DNA from: Tragulus kanchil
Lineage: Eukaryota > Chordata > Mammalia > Artiodactyla > Tragulidae
Assembly (NCBI GenBank): GCA_022376925.1
Contig: JAIOJX010000005.1
Coordinates: forward strand, 14,598,501 to 14,662,500
Direction of reading: 5' to 3'
Length of the DNA: 64,000 bases
The position numbers and the translations under genes are program-made. Below, one piece after another: positions 34,931 through 45,484 of this stretch. The first letter of the stretch is position 1, and the number at the start of each line of letters is the position of its first letter. The notes beneath the pieces were generated by a model. That model did not search any database, was not told the origin of the DNA, and saw nothing but the letters and a program-made list of their open reading frames with translations.

Positions 34931-35744
34931 TTTATAAAGTACATCTACCAATAATTTGATTTAAAAAGGTTTCAACTCCAGGGAGCTCTGACAGATGACT
35001 CTTTCCCTTCAAACTGGTTGCCAGATTTGCTTCCCCAGAACTTTTGAACACAGCATATAATGCTCCTGGGTCAACAAACAAACAAGCAAAACACCTTTGT
35101 ATAGTTAAAAGGAATATCTATTTTTGGAGTGCCGATAATTCCCATGCATGGCTGTTACTGTGGAATTCATAGCTTTTCAATTCTGTGTAAAACTGATAAA
35201 CTTTTATCCCCAAGAAAATGACACATAAAGTAACATTGATACAAAATGTGGAAATAGCAAATCTGCACTTCTGCTACGGCTTCATCTCAAGGAGAAAATA
35301 AAACCTTCCACCACCTCCCCACCCCCATACCACTGCGGTGAAACTTCTTCTTGGTGTGAAAATATAAGCTCTGCATGCATAGACAGACCAGGAAAACTGT
35401 CTACACCAAATCCCCATGAGGCATAGATCTAATTAATTGGTAAATATCGCTCATCTTTGAACTATGTCTGTTCTCAAGTCTAGATTATTAAATTGGGTGT
35501 TAAAACTTCCAGAATGTGTTGCACATAGATAAGATATTTGAAAGACATCCTTAGTTTGCGAAACAGAAAAACCCTTACATATCTGTTTTAGAAACTGAAG
35601 GCTGTTGGTATATGTTCTTTTATGCTGGAAGATTGTGTTTCGTCAGCTACAGTTTGAGTTTTGGTCACTGACAGGGCTTGCAGGCAGACTGTATCTAAGT
35701 AAGCAGAAATGGGGAAGATTCTCGCTCCGGTCTGGAGGAGTGGC
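34931..35744. other. STMND1 intron 1, nothing recognised
   Basis: AT-rich, no known repeat or exon seen. Confidence 0.5.
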
Positions 35745-36066
35745 TTTTTTTTTTTTTAAACATTTATTTATTTATTTATGGGGGGGGTGGGGAGGGAGGG
35801 GAGCGGGCGGGCCACTTCTACTGGTCTTTCATTTGTCTATTTTCATCCGTCTTTGTTCTTTGGCTCCTGTGGGCCTCCCATCGCGGCGGCCCCTGTTGTC
35901 GCAGAGTGCTGGCTCTGGGCGCATGCGCTCCAGAGCTCCGGCTTGGTAACTGGACACATCCGTCCAGCCGCTCCGCGGCACGTGGGATCTTCCCAGGCCA
36001 GGGATCGAACCGGCGGCCCTTGCAGTGCAAAGCGGTGTCCTTACCCACTGGACCACCAGGGAAGCC
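35745..36066 (-). mobile_element. CHR-type SINE, full length
   Basis: T-rich tail, G-rich segment, CTGGTCTTTCATTTGTC, CATGCGCTCCAGAGCTCCGG, and ends CACCAGGGAAGCCC. The flanks GGAGGAGTGGC and GGAGGGGCAGC may be a diverged target duplication. Confidence 0.9.
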
Positions 36067-36542
36067 CCCGGAGGGGCAGCTTTGATGAAACTATTGGAAG
36101 GTTGTGTGGCATTGAAATCTATTCTGACTTGTAGCTGACAGACGTCTTTGTGAAAAGCCATGTGTACTACTGGAAACATTCAGATTTGCTCTCTGTTCCA
36201 CTGTGGGCGTTTTGTTTGTTTGTTGTTAAATCAGTTCCCTGTTTCAAGATCTCCACTGGGAAATCTCAAATGACAAAATTAGTCCCTGTGTGTAACTCAA
36301 TGCTTCACTCAGTTTAAAAAAACGATGGACCTACAAAACAAAATGAACTTGTGAAAATATGTGCCTTACGATCACTTCAGATAATGGGTTTTAATATTTC
36401 ACTGGGTAAGAGGAACAAGAATGCCCAGTATAATCTTTACCTTCAGTGTGCACTGTGAGCTCCTAAAAGATAAACATTAGACAGTCTCCTTTTCCTGTTA
36501 CATGAAATATACTATGAAATATGTATACCTATAACTATATAT

Positions 36543-36662
36543 TGGAGAAGGAAATGGAAACTCCAGTATTCTTGCCTGGAAAATCCCATGGACAGAGGAG
36601 TCTGTTGGGGCTACAGTTCATAGGGTCCCAAAGAGTCAGATATGACTAAAGTAACTTAGTAT
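36543..36662 (+). mobile_element. BovA-type SINE 3' fragment
   Basis: GGAGAAGGAAATGGAAACTC, CAGTATTCTTGCCTGG and AGAGTCAGATATGACTAAAG, lacking the tRNA-like part. Confidence 0.85.
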
Positions 36663-37040
36663 ATAACTATATATATCTATGTCGATATATATGTCATATA
36701 ACAAAGGAAAAGGAAGCTCTGTCTGATATGATTGTTTTGTATAATAACATAGCATGTAATATTTTATATGTAAAGACTCTTTTCCTGGGTCAGCTTACTA
36801 TTCAGAGACCATGTGCGTAGTAACTGAGTCTTGAGAAGAAAGAGACGAAAGACAGAGAGAAAAGCCTGTAGCTGTTCTCACCCTTTCTCCTTGAGCCGAG
36901 CCGTGTTTCAGATCCGTTGAGTTTTGTTTGCTTACTTCTCTGTTTGTTCAGTTGGTTGGTATTTCGTATTTTCCCGTGTAGTTCTGAGCCACAGAACTCA
37001 TTAGCTCTCAGCATAATGAACTGATTTGTTAGTGGGGGTA

Positions 37041-37162
37041 GTAACTGGACACATCGGTCCAGCCGCTCTGCGGCACGTGGGATCTTCCCGGGCCAAGGAT
37101 CGAACTGGCGCCCCTTGCAGTGCAAAGCGGTGTCCTTACCCACTGGACCACCAGGGAAGCCC
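37041..37162 (-). mobile_element. CHR-type SINE, partial duplicate
   Basis: Corresponds to the right part of the 35745 SINE because unit B of duplication 10 starts inside it. It differs by several substitutions from its partner. Confidence 0.85.
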
Positions 37163-37636
37163 CCGGAGGGGCAGCTTTGATGAAACTATTGGAAGGTTGT
37201 GTGGCATTGAAATCTATTCTGACTTGTAGCTGACAGACGTCTTTGTGAAAAGCCATGTGTACTACTGGAAACATTCAGATTTGCTCTCTGTTCCACTGTG
37301 GGCGTTTTGTTTGTTTGTTGTTAAATCAGTTCCCTGTTTCAAGATCTCCACTGGGAAATCTCAAATGACAAAATTAGTCCCTGTGTGTAACTCAATGCTT
37401 CACTCAGTTTAAAAAAACGATGGACCTACAAAACAAAATGAACTTGTGAAAATATGTGCCTTACGATCACTTCAGATAATGGGTTTTAATATTTCACTGG
37501 GTAAGAGGAACAAGAATGCCCAGTATAATCTTTACCTTCAGTGTGCACTGTGAGCTCCTAAAAGATAAACATTAGACAGTCTCCTTTTCCTGTTACATGA
37601 AATATACTATGAAATATGTATACCTATAACTATATA

Positions 37637-37756
37637 TTGGAGAAGGAAATGGAAACTCCAGTATTCTTGCCTGGAAAATCCCATGGACAGAGGAGTCTGT
37701 TGGGGCTACAGTTCATAGGGTCCCAAAGAGTCAGATATGACTAAAGTAACTTAGTA
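37637..37756 (+). mobile_element. BovA-type SINE 3' fragment, duplicate copy
   Basis: Copy of the 36543 element through duplication 10. Confidence 0.85.
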
Positions 37757-38559
37757 TATAACTATATATATCTATGTCGATATATATGTCATATAACAAA
37801 GGAAAAGGAAGCTCTGTCTGATATGATTGTTTTGTATAATAACATAGCATGTAATATTTTATATGTAAAGACTCTTTTCCTGGGTCAGCTTACTATTCAG
37901 AGACCATGTGCGTAGTAACTGAGTCTTGAGAAGAAAGAGACGAAAGACAGAGAGAAAAGCCTGTAGCTGTTCTCACCCTTTCTCCTTGAGCCGAGCCGTG
38001 TTTCAGATCCGTTGAGTTTTTGTTTGCTTACTTCTCTGTTTGTTCAGTTGGTTGGTATTTCGTATTTTCCCGTGTAGTTCTGAGCCACAGAACTCATTAG
38101 CTCTCAGCATAATGAACTGATGTTGGTTTAGCTGGAGGGCTCATGTTCTGTAAACAGGAAGAGAAGCAAGGTGAGTCTCCCCACTAACAGCATACGTGAG
38201 AGTCACTAATAGAATTATGGGAACCTGAGGGTAACGGGGGCCCCAAACCTAGCGATAGTGGCTCCTCCTTAACCTCTGAAGGAACTTTGGGATGCTTCCA
38301 GAAGGCGGTCAGATGAACTCAACTATTTTAAATTGATGTGATTTTTTTAAATTGTGGAATTACCAAGAGTTTTATGCCAGTGTCCTGGCTTGTTCTTGTT
38401 TTCCTAGAGGGACTGTTTTCTACTTGGTCCTGAGAGTCATAATGTAGAGCCCGGAAGGACCTCCCTCCTTTAAACTGAAGCTCTGAGAGGTCTCTTATCC
38501 TTCCTTTCTAATATTTCAGGGCCCGCTCTTTCCCCCATTTTCATGGTTGCAGTCCTAAG

Positions 38560-39260
38560 TTCCTGTTTAATCTAGTCTTAGCTGGACGATTGCAGGCATT
38601 GTACCTGGTCTCCCATTCTGTCCCATCCTTCCTTCTACTCCTGCTCTTAGCACTAACCCAAGAGTGATTTTTCTAAAAGAAAAACCCATCACACCTGATC
38701 ATGTTACTTCCACATCTGAAAAGCCTACCAAGGACTCCTCTTGCCTTCAAAATAAAATGACACATCTTTCTTTGTCACAAAAGACTTTGCCACCTCAGTG
38801 GCTACCACTTTCTACCTCAGTCTGTTTCTGCAAACCTAGCATAATTCCAGTTCCTGGGCGTGCCGTGTTGTTTCACACCCCGTCTTTGTGTGTACTTGGT
38901 CCTGTGTCTAGAAGGACCTTTCCTCCTTCCCTCCTTGGAGCTCAGGCTTTGTTGGTGGCTCAGTGGTAAAGAATCCACCTGCCAACGCAGGAGACACTGA
39001 TTCAATCCCGGGGTCGAAAAGACCCCCTGGAGAAGGACAAGGTCAACCACTCCAGTATTCTTGCCTGGAGAATCCCATGGACGGAGGAGCCTGGAGGGCT
39101 ACATACAGTCCATGGGGCTGAAGAGTCAGACACGACATAGCGACTAAAGAGCAACGGGAAGCTCATTCATCAAGACCCAGCTCAAGATCTTCTCATTGAC
39201 ATTTTCCTCAAATTTTCCAGCTTCTAGAGTGGCATTTCTTGGCTGGTGGCCCTTCCTTTA
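38560..39260 (+). mobile_element. L2 element, split by Bov-tA
   Basis: AAGAGTGATTTTTCTAAAAG, CACCTGATCATGTTACTTCC, AGACCCAGCTCAAGATCTTC and neighbouring blocks follow L2 in order, interrupted by the SINE at 38942-39155. Confidence 0.65.
38942..39155 (+). mobile_element. Bov-tA SINE inside L2
   Basis: GTTGGTGGCTCAGTGGTAAA, GAGGAGCCTGGAGGGCTACA and GTCAGACACGACATAGCGAC; complete. Confidence 0.9.
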
Positions 39261-39580
39261 CCTTCACTGGTGGCACTACAGCACTTCAACTGTGTCCCTG
39301 CTTCTGACGTCACATCCCCATCTTCCTCTCTGTAGTCATGGCTTCCTCTGCCCCCCCTCTTCTAAAGACACCTGTGATTACATTCAGAGCCCCGTGGATA
39401 ACCAGGATATTCCTGCCATCCCAAGGTCCTTCATTTAATCACACCTGAGAAGTCCCTTTTGCTACAAAAGGTCACATCCACAGGTCAGTGGGTACTCTTC
39501 AGCCTCCCATAGACACTCGTTGGCTAAATATTCGTAAAGCAGACCTTGCAACATTTTAATTTTCCAAGAAACCATTTTCT

Positions 39581-40119
39581 GGGACCTCTCTGGTGGTCCA
39601 GTAGTTAAGACTCCACACTCCCAATACAGGGGACCTGGGTTCAATCTCTGGTAAGGGCACTAGACCCCACAGGCAGCAACCAAGAATTCAGATGCTGCAG
39701 CTAAAGATCCTGCCTGCCGCAGTGGAGACTTAAAATCCCATTGCTGGGGCTTCCCTGGTGGTCCAGTGGGTAAGGACACCGCCTTGCAGTGCAAAGGGTG
39801 CCAGTTCGAGCCCTGGCCTGGGAAGATCCCACGTGCCGCGGAGTGGCTAGACTGATGTGTCCAATTACCGAACCGGAGCTCTGGAGCACATGCGCCCAGA
39901 GCCGGTGCTCTGCGACAACAGAGGCCACCGCGATGGGAGGCCCACACAGGCCAAAGAACAAAGATGGATGAAAACGGATAAATGAAAGACCAATAGAAGG
40001 GGCCCGCCCTGTCCCCTCCCTCCCACCCCACCCCCACCAAAATAAATAAATCTTTAAAATAAAAAAAAATCCCATTGCTGCACTTAAGACCCGGTGCACC
40101 CAAATAAATAAATAAAAAT
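39581..40119 (+). mobile_element. CHR-type SINE, host of a nested SINE
   Basis: GGGACCTCTCTGGTGGTCCA start and GGTTCAATCTCTGGTAAGG box; interrupted at 39747-40065 and resumed at CACTTAAGACCCGGTGC with an AAATAAATAAATA tail. Lies about 110 bases upstream of STMND1 exon 2. Confidence 0.85.
39747..40065 (+). mobile_element. CHR-type SINE nested in another SINE
   Basis: GGGCTTCCCTGGTGGTCCAG start, CCAATTACCGAACCGG body, C-rich segment and A-rich tail. AAAATCCCATTGCTG flanks at 39732-39746 and 40066-40080, a perfect 15-base target duplication. Confidence 0.93.
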
Positions 40120-40142
40120 CAATTGGAAAAGCAAAACAAAAT

Positions 40143-40175
40143 TGTATATCAACTATACTTCAATTACTTCAAAAA
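40143..40175 (+). mobile_element. Short L1 3' end remnant
   Basis: TATATCAACTATACTTCAAT followed by an A-run, about 55 bases upstream of exon 2. Copy near 41298. Confidence 0.5.
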
Positions 40176-40228
40176 AAAATCATTTTTAAAGAAATCTTGA
40201 CTCTCACAAAGCCATTCCCTTTTCGCAG

Positions 40229-40409
40229 GCTGATGTCAGCGTGGCTTATTCCAGGGAGAATTACACACCCCAGACTGAAACTGTGCTGCCAGAGGACATT
40301 GTGGGCAGCCCCAGAGACCTGGACAAACAGGCCCAGATGGGAAGCTTACCCGGGACCATTCCAGAACGTTCCCCATCTCCTAGTGAAAGAAACGGGAGAC
40401 TAAATTCAG
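40229..40409 (+). CDS. STMND1: STMND1 coding exon 2 (first copy)
   Basis: Acceptor TTTTCGCAG before GCT GAT GTC and donor TTCAG|GTAACG give 60 codons plus one base (phase 1). The product starts ADVSVAYSRENYTPQ and contains QMGSLPGTIPERSPSPSE, the linker between the membrane-anchor exon and the stathmin-like region. It is rich in Ser, Pro and charged residues and probably disordered. The reading continues in frame from exon 1 (FK|AD, as in the human protein). A second full copy with both splice sites lies 1155 bases downstream. Using both copies would add 181 nt and shift the frame. Confidence 0.93.
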
Positions 40410-40520
40410 GTAACGGTCCCCATTCATGTTGATCTCTGTAAACTATTGTTTCTCTTAATACATCTTAGCATATGTGTTTGGAGACTCTTATCCCTGCTCT
40501 GTGAGCTAGGTGATGCTTCA

Positions 40521-40544
40521 TTTTTTTTTTTTTTTTTTTTTTTT
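40521..40544 (+). repeat. Poly-T run
   Basis: About 24 T between two occurrences of GATGCTTC. Copy at about 41676-41701 of slightly different length. Confidence 0.9.
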
Positions 40545-40734
40545 GATGCTTCAAATTTTAAGGTCCCATTGCTTAGACATTAGGAGTTAGCTTTAGGCCT
40601 TCATTTTAGTAATACCACCCATTACTTACTCACATCATGATGTTTTTTGAGAAACTCTTTTTCCCTGGCTCTGTGAAGCTAAGATTCGTAAAGCAGACCT
40701 TGCAACATTTTAATTTTCCAAGAAACCATTTTCT

Positions 40735-41273
40735 GGGACCTCTCTGGTGGTCCAGTAGTTAAGACTCCACACTCCCAATACAGGGGACCTGGGTTCAATC
40801 TCTGGTAAGGGCACTAGACCCCACAGGCAGCAACCAAGAATTCAGATGCTGCAGCTAAAGATCCTGCCTGCCGCAGTGGAGACTTAAAATCCCATTGCTG
40901 GGGCTTCCCTGGTGGTCCAGTGGGTAAGGACACCGCCTTGCAGTGCAAAGGGTGCCAGTTCGAGCCCTGGCCTGGGAAGATCCCACGTGCCGCGGAGTGG
41001 CTAGACTGATGTGTCCAATTACCGAACCGGAGCTCTGGAGCACATGCGCCCAGAGCCGGTGCTCTGCGACAACAGAGGCCACCGCGATGGGAGGCCCACA
41101 TGGGCCAAAGAACAAAGATGAATGAAAATGGACAAATGAAAGACCAATAGAAGTGGCCCGCCCGCTCCCCTCCCTCCCCACCCCACCCCCACCAAAATAA
41201 ATAAATCTTTAAAATAAAAAAAAATCCCATTGCTGCACTTAAGACCCGGTGCACCCAAATAAATAAATAAAAA
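40735..41273 (+). mobile_element. CHR-type SINE host, duplicate copy
   Basis: Copy of the 39581 element through duplication 11. Confidence 0.85.
40901..41220 (+). mobile_element. Nested CHR-type SINE, duplicate copy
   Basis: Copy of the 39747 element. A few substitutions separate the copies (for example CACAGGCCAAAG versus CATGGGCCAAAG, GATGGATG versus GATGAATG, and a one-base C-run change). Confidence 0.9.
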
Positions 41274-41383
41274 TCAATTGGAAAAGCAAAACAAAATTGT
41301 ATATCAACTATACTTCAATTACTTCAAAAAAAAATCATTTTTAAAGAAATCTTGACTCTCACAAAGCCATTCCCTTTTCGCAG

Positions 41384-41564
41384 GCTGATGTCAGCGTGGC
41401 TTATTCCAGGGAGAATTACACACCCCAGACTGAAACTGTGCTGCCAGAGGACATTGTGGGCAGCCCCAGAGACCTGGACAAACAGGCCCAGATGGGAAGC
41501 TTACCCGGGACCATTCCAGAACGTTCCCCATCTCCTAGTGAAAGAAACGGGAGACTAAATTCAG
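41384..41564 (+). CDS. STMND1: STMND1 coding exon 2 (second, duplicated copy)
   Basis: Copy of the 40229 exon with the same acceptor (CGCAG) and donor (GTAACG), inside the second unit of the 39530-41801 duplication. I saw no coding difference between copies. Inclusion of both copies in one transcript would break the frame (181 mod 3 = 1), so at most one is used. The likeliest explanation is duplicated assembly sequence. Confidence 0.8.
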
Positions 41565-41874
41565 GTAACGGTCCCCATTCATGTTGATCTCTGTAAACTA
41601 TTGTTTCTCTTAATACATCTTAGCATATGTGTTTGGAGACTCTTATCCCTGCTCTGTGAGCTAGGTGATGCTTCTTTTTTTTTTTTTTTTTTTTTTTTTT
41701 TGATGCTTCAAATTTTAAGGTCCCATTGCTTAGACATTAGGAGTTAGCTTTAGGCCTTCATTTATGTGAGTAATACCACCCATTACTTACTCACATCATG
41801 AGTTAATAAGATACTAAAAATCTTCTTGTTGATGACATAATTCAGTGTCTTTTTTACTCAAAACTAATAGTCCT

Positions 41875-42003
41875 GGGGACTTCCCTGGTGGTCCAATGGC
41901 TAAGACTGTGAACTCCCAATGCAGGAGGCCCAGGTTCAATTCCTGGTCAAGGAACTAAATCCCACAGGCTGCAACTAAGACCTGGAGCAGCCTAAGTGAT
42001 TAG
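41875..42003 (+). mobile_element. CHR-type SINE, short form
   Basis: GGGGACTTCCCTGGTGGTCC start and GGTTCAATTCCTGGTCAAGG box; first of three SINEs in a row. Confidence 0.85.
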
Positions 42004-42021
42004 TTAATTGAAAAAACTAAG

Positions 42022-42140
42022 GACTTCTCTGGTGGTCCAGTGGGTAAAGAGTCCGCCTTGCAGTGCAGGGAGCACCAGTTTGATCCCTGGCCTGGGAGGA
42101 TCCTGCATGCCGTGGAGTGGCTGGACCTGTGTGTCCAATT
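42022..42140 (+). mobile_element. CHR-type SINE, 3'-truncated, with target duplication
   Basis: GGACTTCTCTGGTGGTCCAG start, ending at GTGTCCAATT. AATTGAAAAAACTAAGG occurs at 42006-42022 and 42137-42153, so this is the target duplication of this insertion. Confidence 0.87.
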
Positions 42141-42151
42141 GAAAAAACTAA

Positions 42152-42382
42152 GGGCTTCCCAGGTGGTGCAGTAGTAAAGAATCCACCTGCCAAGACAGGA
42201 GACGACACAGACAATGCATGTTCAGTGCCTGGATCAGAAAGATCCCCGGAATTAGGAAATGGCAACCCACTCCAGTCTTCTTGCCTGAGAAATTCCATGG
42301 GCAGAGAAGCCTAGTGGGCTGCAGTCCATGGGATCTCACAGAGTCAGACACGACTGAGGTGACTTAGCATGCATGCAATTTC
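42152..42382 (+). mobile_element. Bov-tA SINE
   Basis: GGCTTCCCAGGTGGTGCAGT start, GGCAACCCACTCCAGTCTTC and GTCAGACACGACTGAGG, ending ATGCATGCAA. Confidence 0.9.
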
Positions 42383-42667
42383 CTCTCGCCCTCCTCTCTG
42401 CCTCCCTGCTCTTCACAGCTACAGAGTATATTTGTTAACAATTTCAAGAAGGTTAATATGCTGAAGTGAGAGACATCTGGTTTGTGTGTGTCTGTCTGTG
42501 GGTTTTTCCTATCTTCCCATTACAAATTCATGAGAACGGTCTTTGTCACACAGTGATGGTAGAAACCTTCATACAAAGGTTCCATCCACTGGATGGAGTG
42601 AGATTCTTAAAATACAAAAGAGCCCATTTCTTTCTCTTTTAAGCATCAGTGGCTAGAGACTTTCTGT

Positions 42668-42778
42668 TTATTTATTTTGGCTGCACCATGTGGCATGCAG
42701 GATCCTGACCAGGCATTGAATTCATGCCCCTGGCATTAGCAGCGCAGAGTCATAACCACCGGACCACCTGGGAAGTCC
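42668..42778 (-). mobile_element. CHR-type SINE, short form
   Basis: TTTATTTATTTTGGCTGCAC to GGACCACCTGGGAAGTCC on the plus strand. Confidence 0.82.
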
Positions 42779-43442
42779 TGAGAGCTCATTTCTGAGGACC
42801 TGTCAGGGCACCTTTCTGTTATGAAGCTGTAAACACGGATGCTTGCTTGTTTATTTATATAACTGGGTGATTTGTAATGGGGTGATCCCTCTCATTAGTG
42901 CGCCCCTATAAACTGCTTCTGTGTCATTTTTAGAATCACTAATAAAAACCTAGCTACCACTTGACTCCAATTCTGATTTGGTTCTAAGACTCTTTTCCAA
43001 AAGGCATGCTTTTAGTTATGCAGATTTAGCAGATGGCGTAATTGTAAACTCCAGGGTTGCCGAACTAGAAGCCTCTTGGCAACATCACGCTGTTTATCCT
43101 TTGTATACAAAGCATAGAAACCAAACTGCAACTCGTAAGAGTCACTGGAAGACTGTCTCATTCGTGGCTGTGGTTTAGCTTCATAATTATTGCACAGAAC
43201 CCGTGTAATCGTACCCAAGTGTATAAGTGTTGTTACAACAAAAAGGTAGTATCTAGCAGCACACAAAAGACTGTTTTGTTATGTTAATATTCCGACCTGC
43301 TAAGCAAATAGTGTATTATGTTATGTGTATACTCTGTAAGGACATTAAGAGTTTGAACTTCCAAGGATTATAAAATTTGTAATAGAAACATATTTAGGTA
43401 CAAGTGTTGCAACTAAGAAGTACTTATTCAGCATTTGATTGA

Positions 43443-43676
<234 letters not shown>

Positions 43677-43687
43677 TAGTAAAAACG

Positions 43688-43899
43688 GTCTTCCCAGGTG
43701 ACTTGGTGGTAAAGAATCTGCCTGCCAGTGCAGGAGACTCAAGAGACTCAGGTTTGATCTCTGGGTCAGGAAGATCCCCTGGGAAATGGCAACCCACTCC
43801 AGTATTCTTGCCTAGAGAATTTCATGGACAGAGGAGCCTGGCAGGCTACAGTTATGGACTCACAAAGAATCAAATACTACTGAGTAAGTGAGCATGCAC
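43688..43899 (+). mobile_element. Bov-tA SINE, 41 bases after STMND1 exon 3
   Basis: GTCTTCCCAGGTGACTTGGT start, GGTTTGATCTCTGGGTCAGG box and TATTCTTGCCTAGAGAATTT. Its 5' end lies 41 bases beyond the GC donor. Confidence 0.9.
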
Positions 43900-44587
43900 T
43901 CCATAGTTAAAAATAGCAACAGAAAATGACTGATAATGAGTTATTTTTTCAGCAATATGCATCTTAGTATCACAAGATAGATTATCATATAGCGTTTATC
44001 TAAGCCAGTTTTTTCTCCCACAAACTCCCCCACCCCTCCACAGATCATCCTTCTATATGGATTTAGGAATTATTTGATCATTAATGGTTAATTAATCCAA
44101 TAAAACATATCTTGGGTTTTTTGAGACATAAGACCCATTGTGTAAAATGCCTTCCAAGGCAGTTACATAGAGTAGTGGTTAAAATGCCTTCCATCTTACA
44201 GCAATTCTTATTGAACTTTGCCTGTGCATTAGGTATGTGAATATAAAACTGAGTGCCGACTTATCCAATAAGAAAATAGGCCTACATACCAAAGTTTAGA
44301 CAGATATGATTATATATATTTATATACACACTCTGAGGCCAGTCACAAGGAAATAAATGCAACGATCAAAATTGTCATACCCTTATTTTTCTTTTTGGAT
44401 TCAGCTTAATGAATCTATCATTGTTTTTCTGTAGTGTGAGCAGTTATTTTTAGCCTGATTTTAAATGGTTGTAGTCAAAGTCTAGAGTTCTTCACTTTTA
44501 AATAAGTTTTTTGTAATCCTGTGATGAGAATCATTTTGCAATTTCTAAGAAGTACTTATTCAGCATTTGATTGATAAAAGAACTTAA

Positions 44588-44764
<177 letters not shown>

Positions 44765-44775
44765 TAGTAAAAACG

Positions 44776-44987
44776 GTCTTCCCAGGTGACTTGGTGGTAA
44801 AGAATCTGCCTGCCAGTGCAGGAGACTCAAGAGACTCAGGTTTGATCTCTGGGTCAGGAAGATCCCCTGGGAAATGGCAACCCACTCCAGTATTCTTGCC
44901 TAGAGAATTTCATGGACAGAGGAGCCTGGCAGGCTACAGTTATGGACTCACAAAGAATCAAATACTACTGAGTAAGTGAGCATGCAC
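44776..44987 (+). mobile_element. Bov-tA SINE, duplicate copy
   Basis: Copy of the 43688 element through duplication 12. Confidence 0.9.
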
Positions 44988-45484
44988 TCCATAGTTAAAA
45001 ATAGCAACAGAAAATGACTGATAATGAGTTATTTTTTCAGCAATATGCATCTTAGTATCACAAGATAGATTATCATATAGCGTTTATCTAAGCCAGTTTT
45101 TTCTCCCACAAACTCCCCCACCCCTCCACAGATCATCCTTCTATATGGATTTAGGAATTATTTGATCATTAATGGTTAATTAATCCAATAAAACATATCT
45201 TGGGTTTTTTGAGACATAAGACCCATTGTGTAAAATGCCTTCCAAGGCAGTTACATAGAGTAGTGGTTAAAATGCCTTCCATCTTACAGCAATTCTTATT
45301 GAACTTTGCCTGTGCATTAGGTATGTGAATATAAAACTGAGTGCCGACTTATCCAATAAGAAAATAGGCCTACATACCAAAGTTTAGACAGATATGATTA
45401 TATATATTTATATACACACTCTGAGGCCAGTCACAAGGAAATAAATGCAACGATCAAAATTGTCATACCCTTATTTTTCTTTTT

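Larger units (their letters stand above)
35946..38121 (+). repeat. Direct duplication 10 (~1.08 kb x2)
   Basis: Unit A 35946-37025, unit B 37041-38121. Unit B begins in the middle of a CHR-type SINE that is complete in A. In the first about 100 bases several substitutions separate the copies (for example CATCCGTCC versus CATCGGTCC), unlike the near-identity further on; reads from another SINE copy may have been mixed in. Confidence 0.93.
39530..41801 (+). repeat. Direct duplication 11 (~1.11 kb x2), carrying STMND1 exon 2
   Basis: Unit A 39530-40640, unit B 40683-41801. Holds a nested SINE pair, exon 2 and a long poly-T. The poly-T length differs slightly, and near the end of A the text CATTTTAGTAATACC replaces CATTTATGTGAGTAATACC. 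Confidence 0.94.

Noticed and set aside
35605..36134. Frames of 110-120 residues with GTSPTSQARD-like text, here and at 39660-40103, 40814-41254 and 58185-58596
   Set aside because: They are translations of CHR-type SINEs, recurring wherever the SINE occurs.
40197..40403. 68-residue frame across exon 2
   Set aside because: Different frame from STMND1 and starts inside the intron; the splice-bounded frame matches the family.
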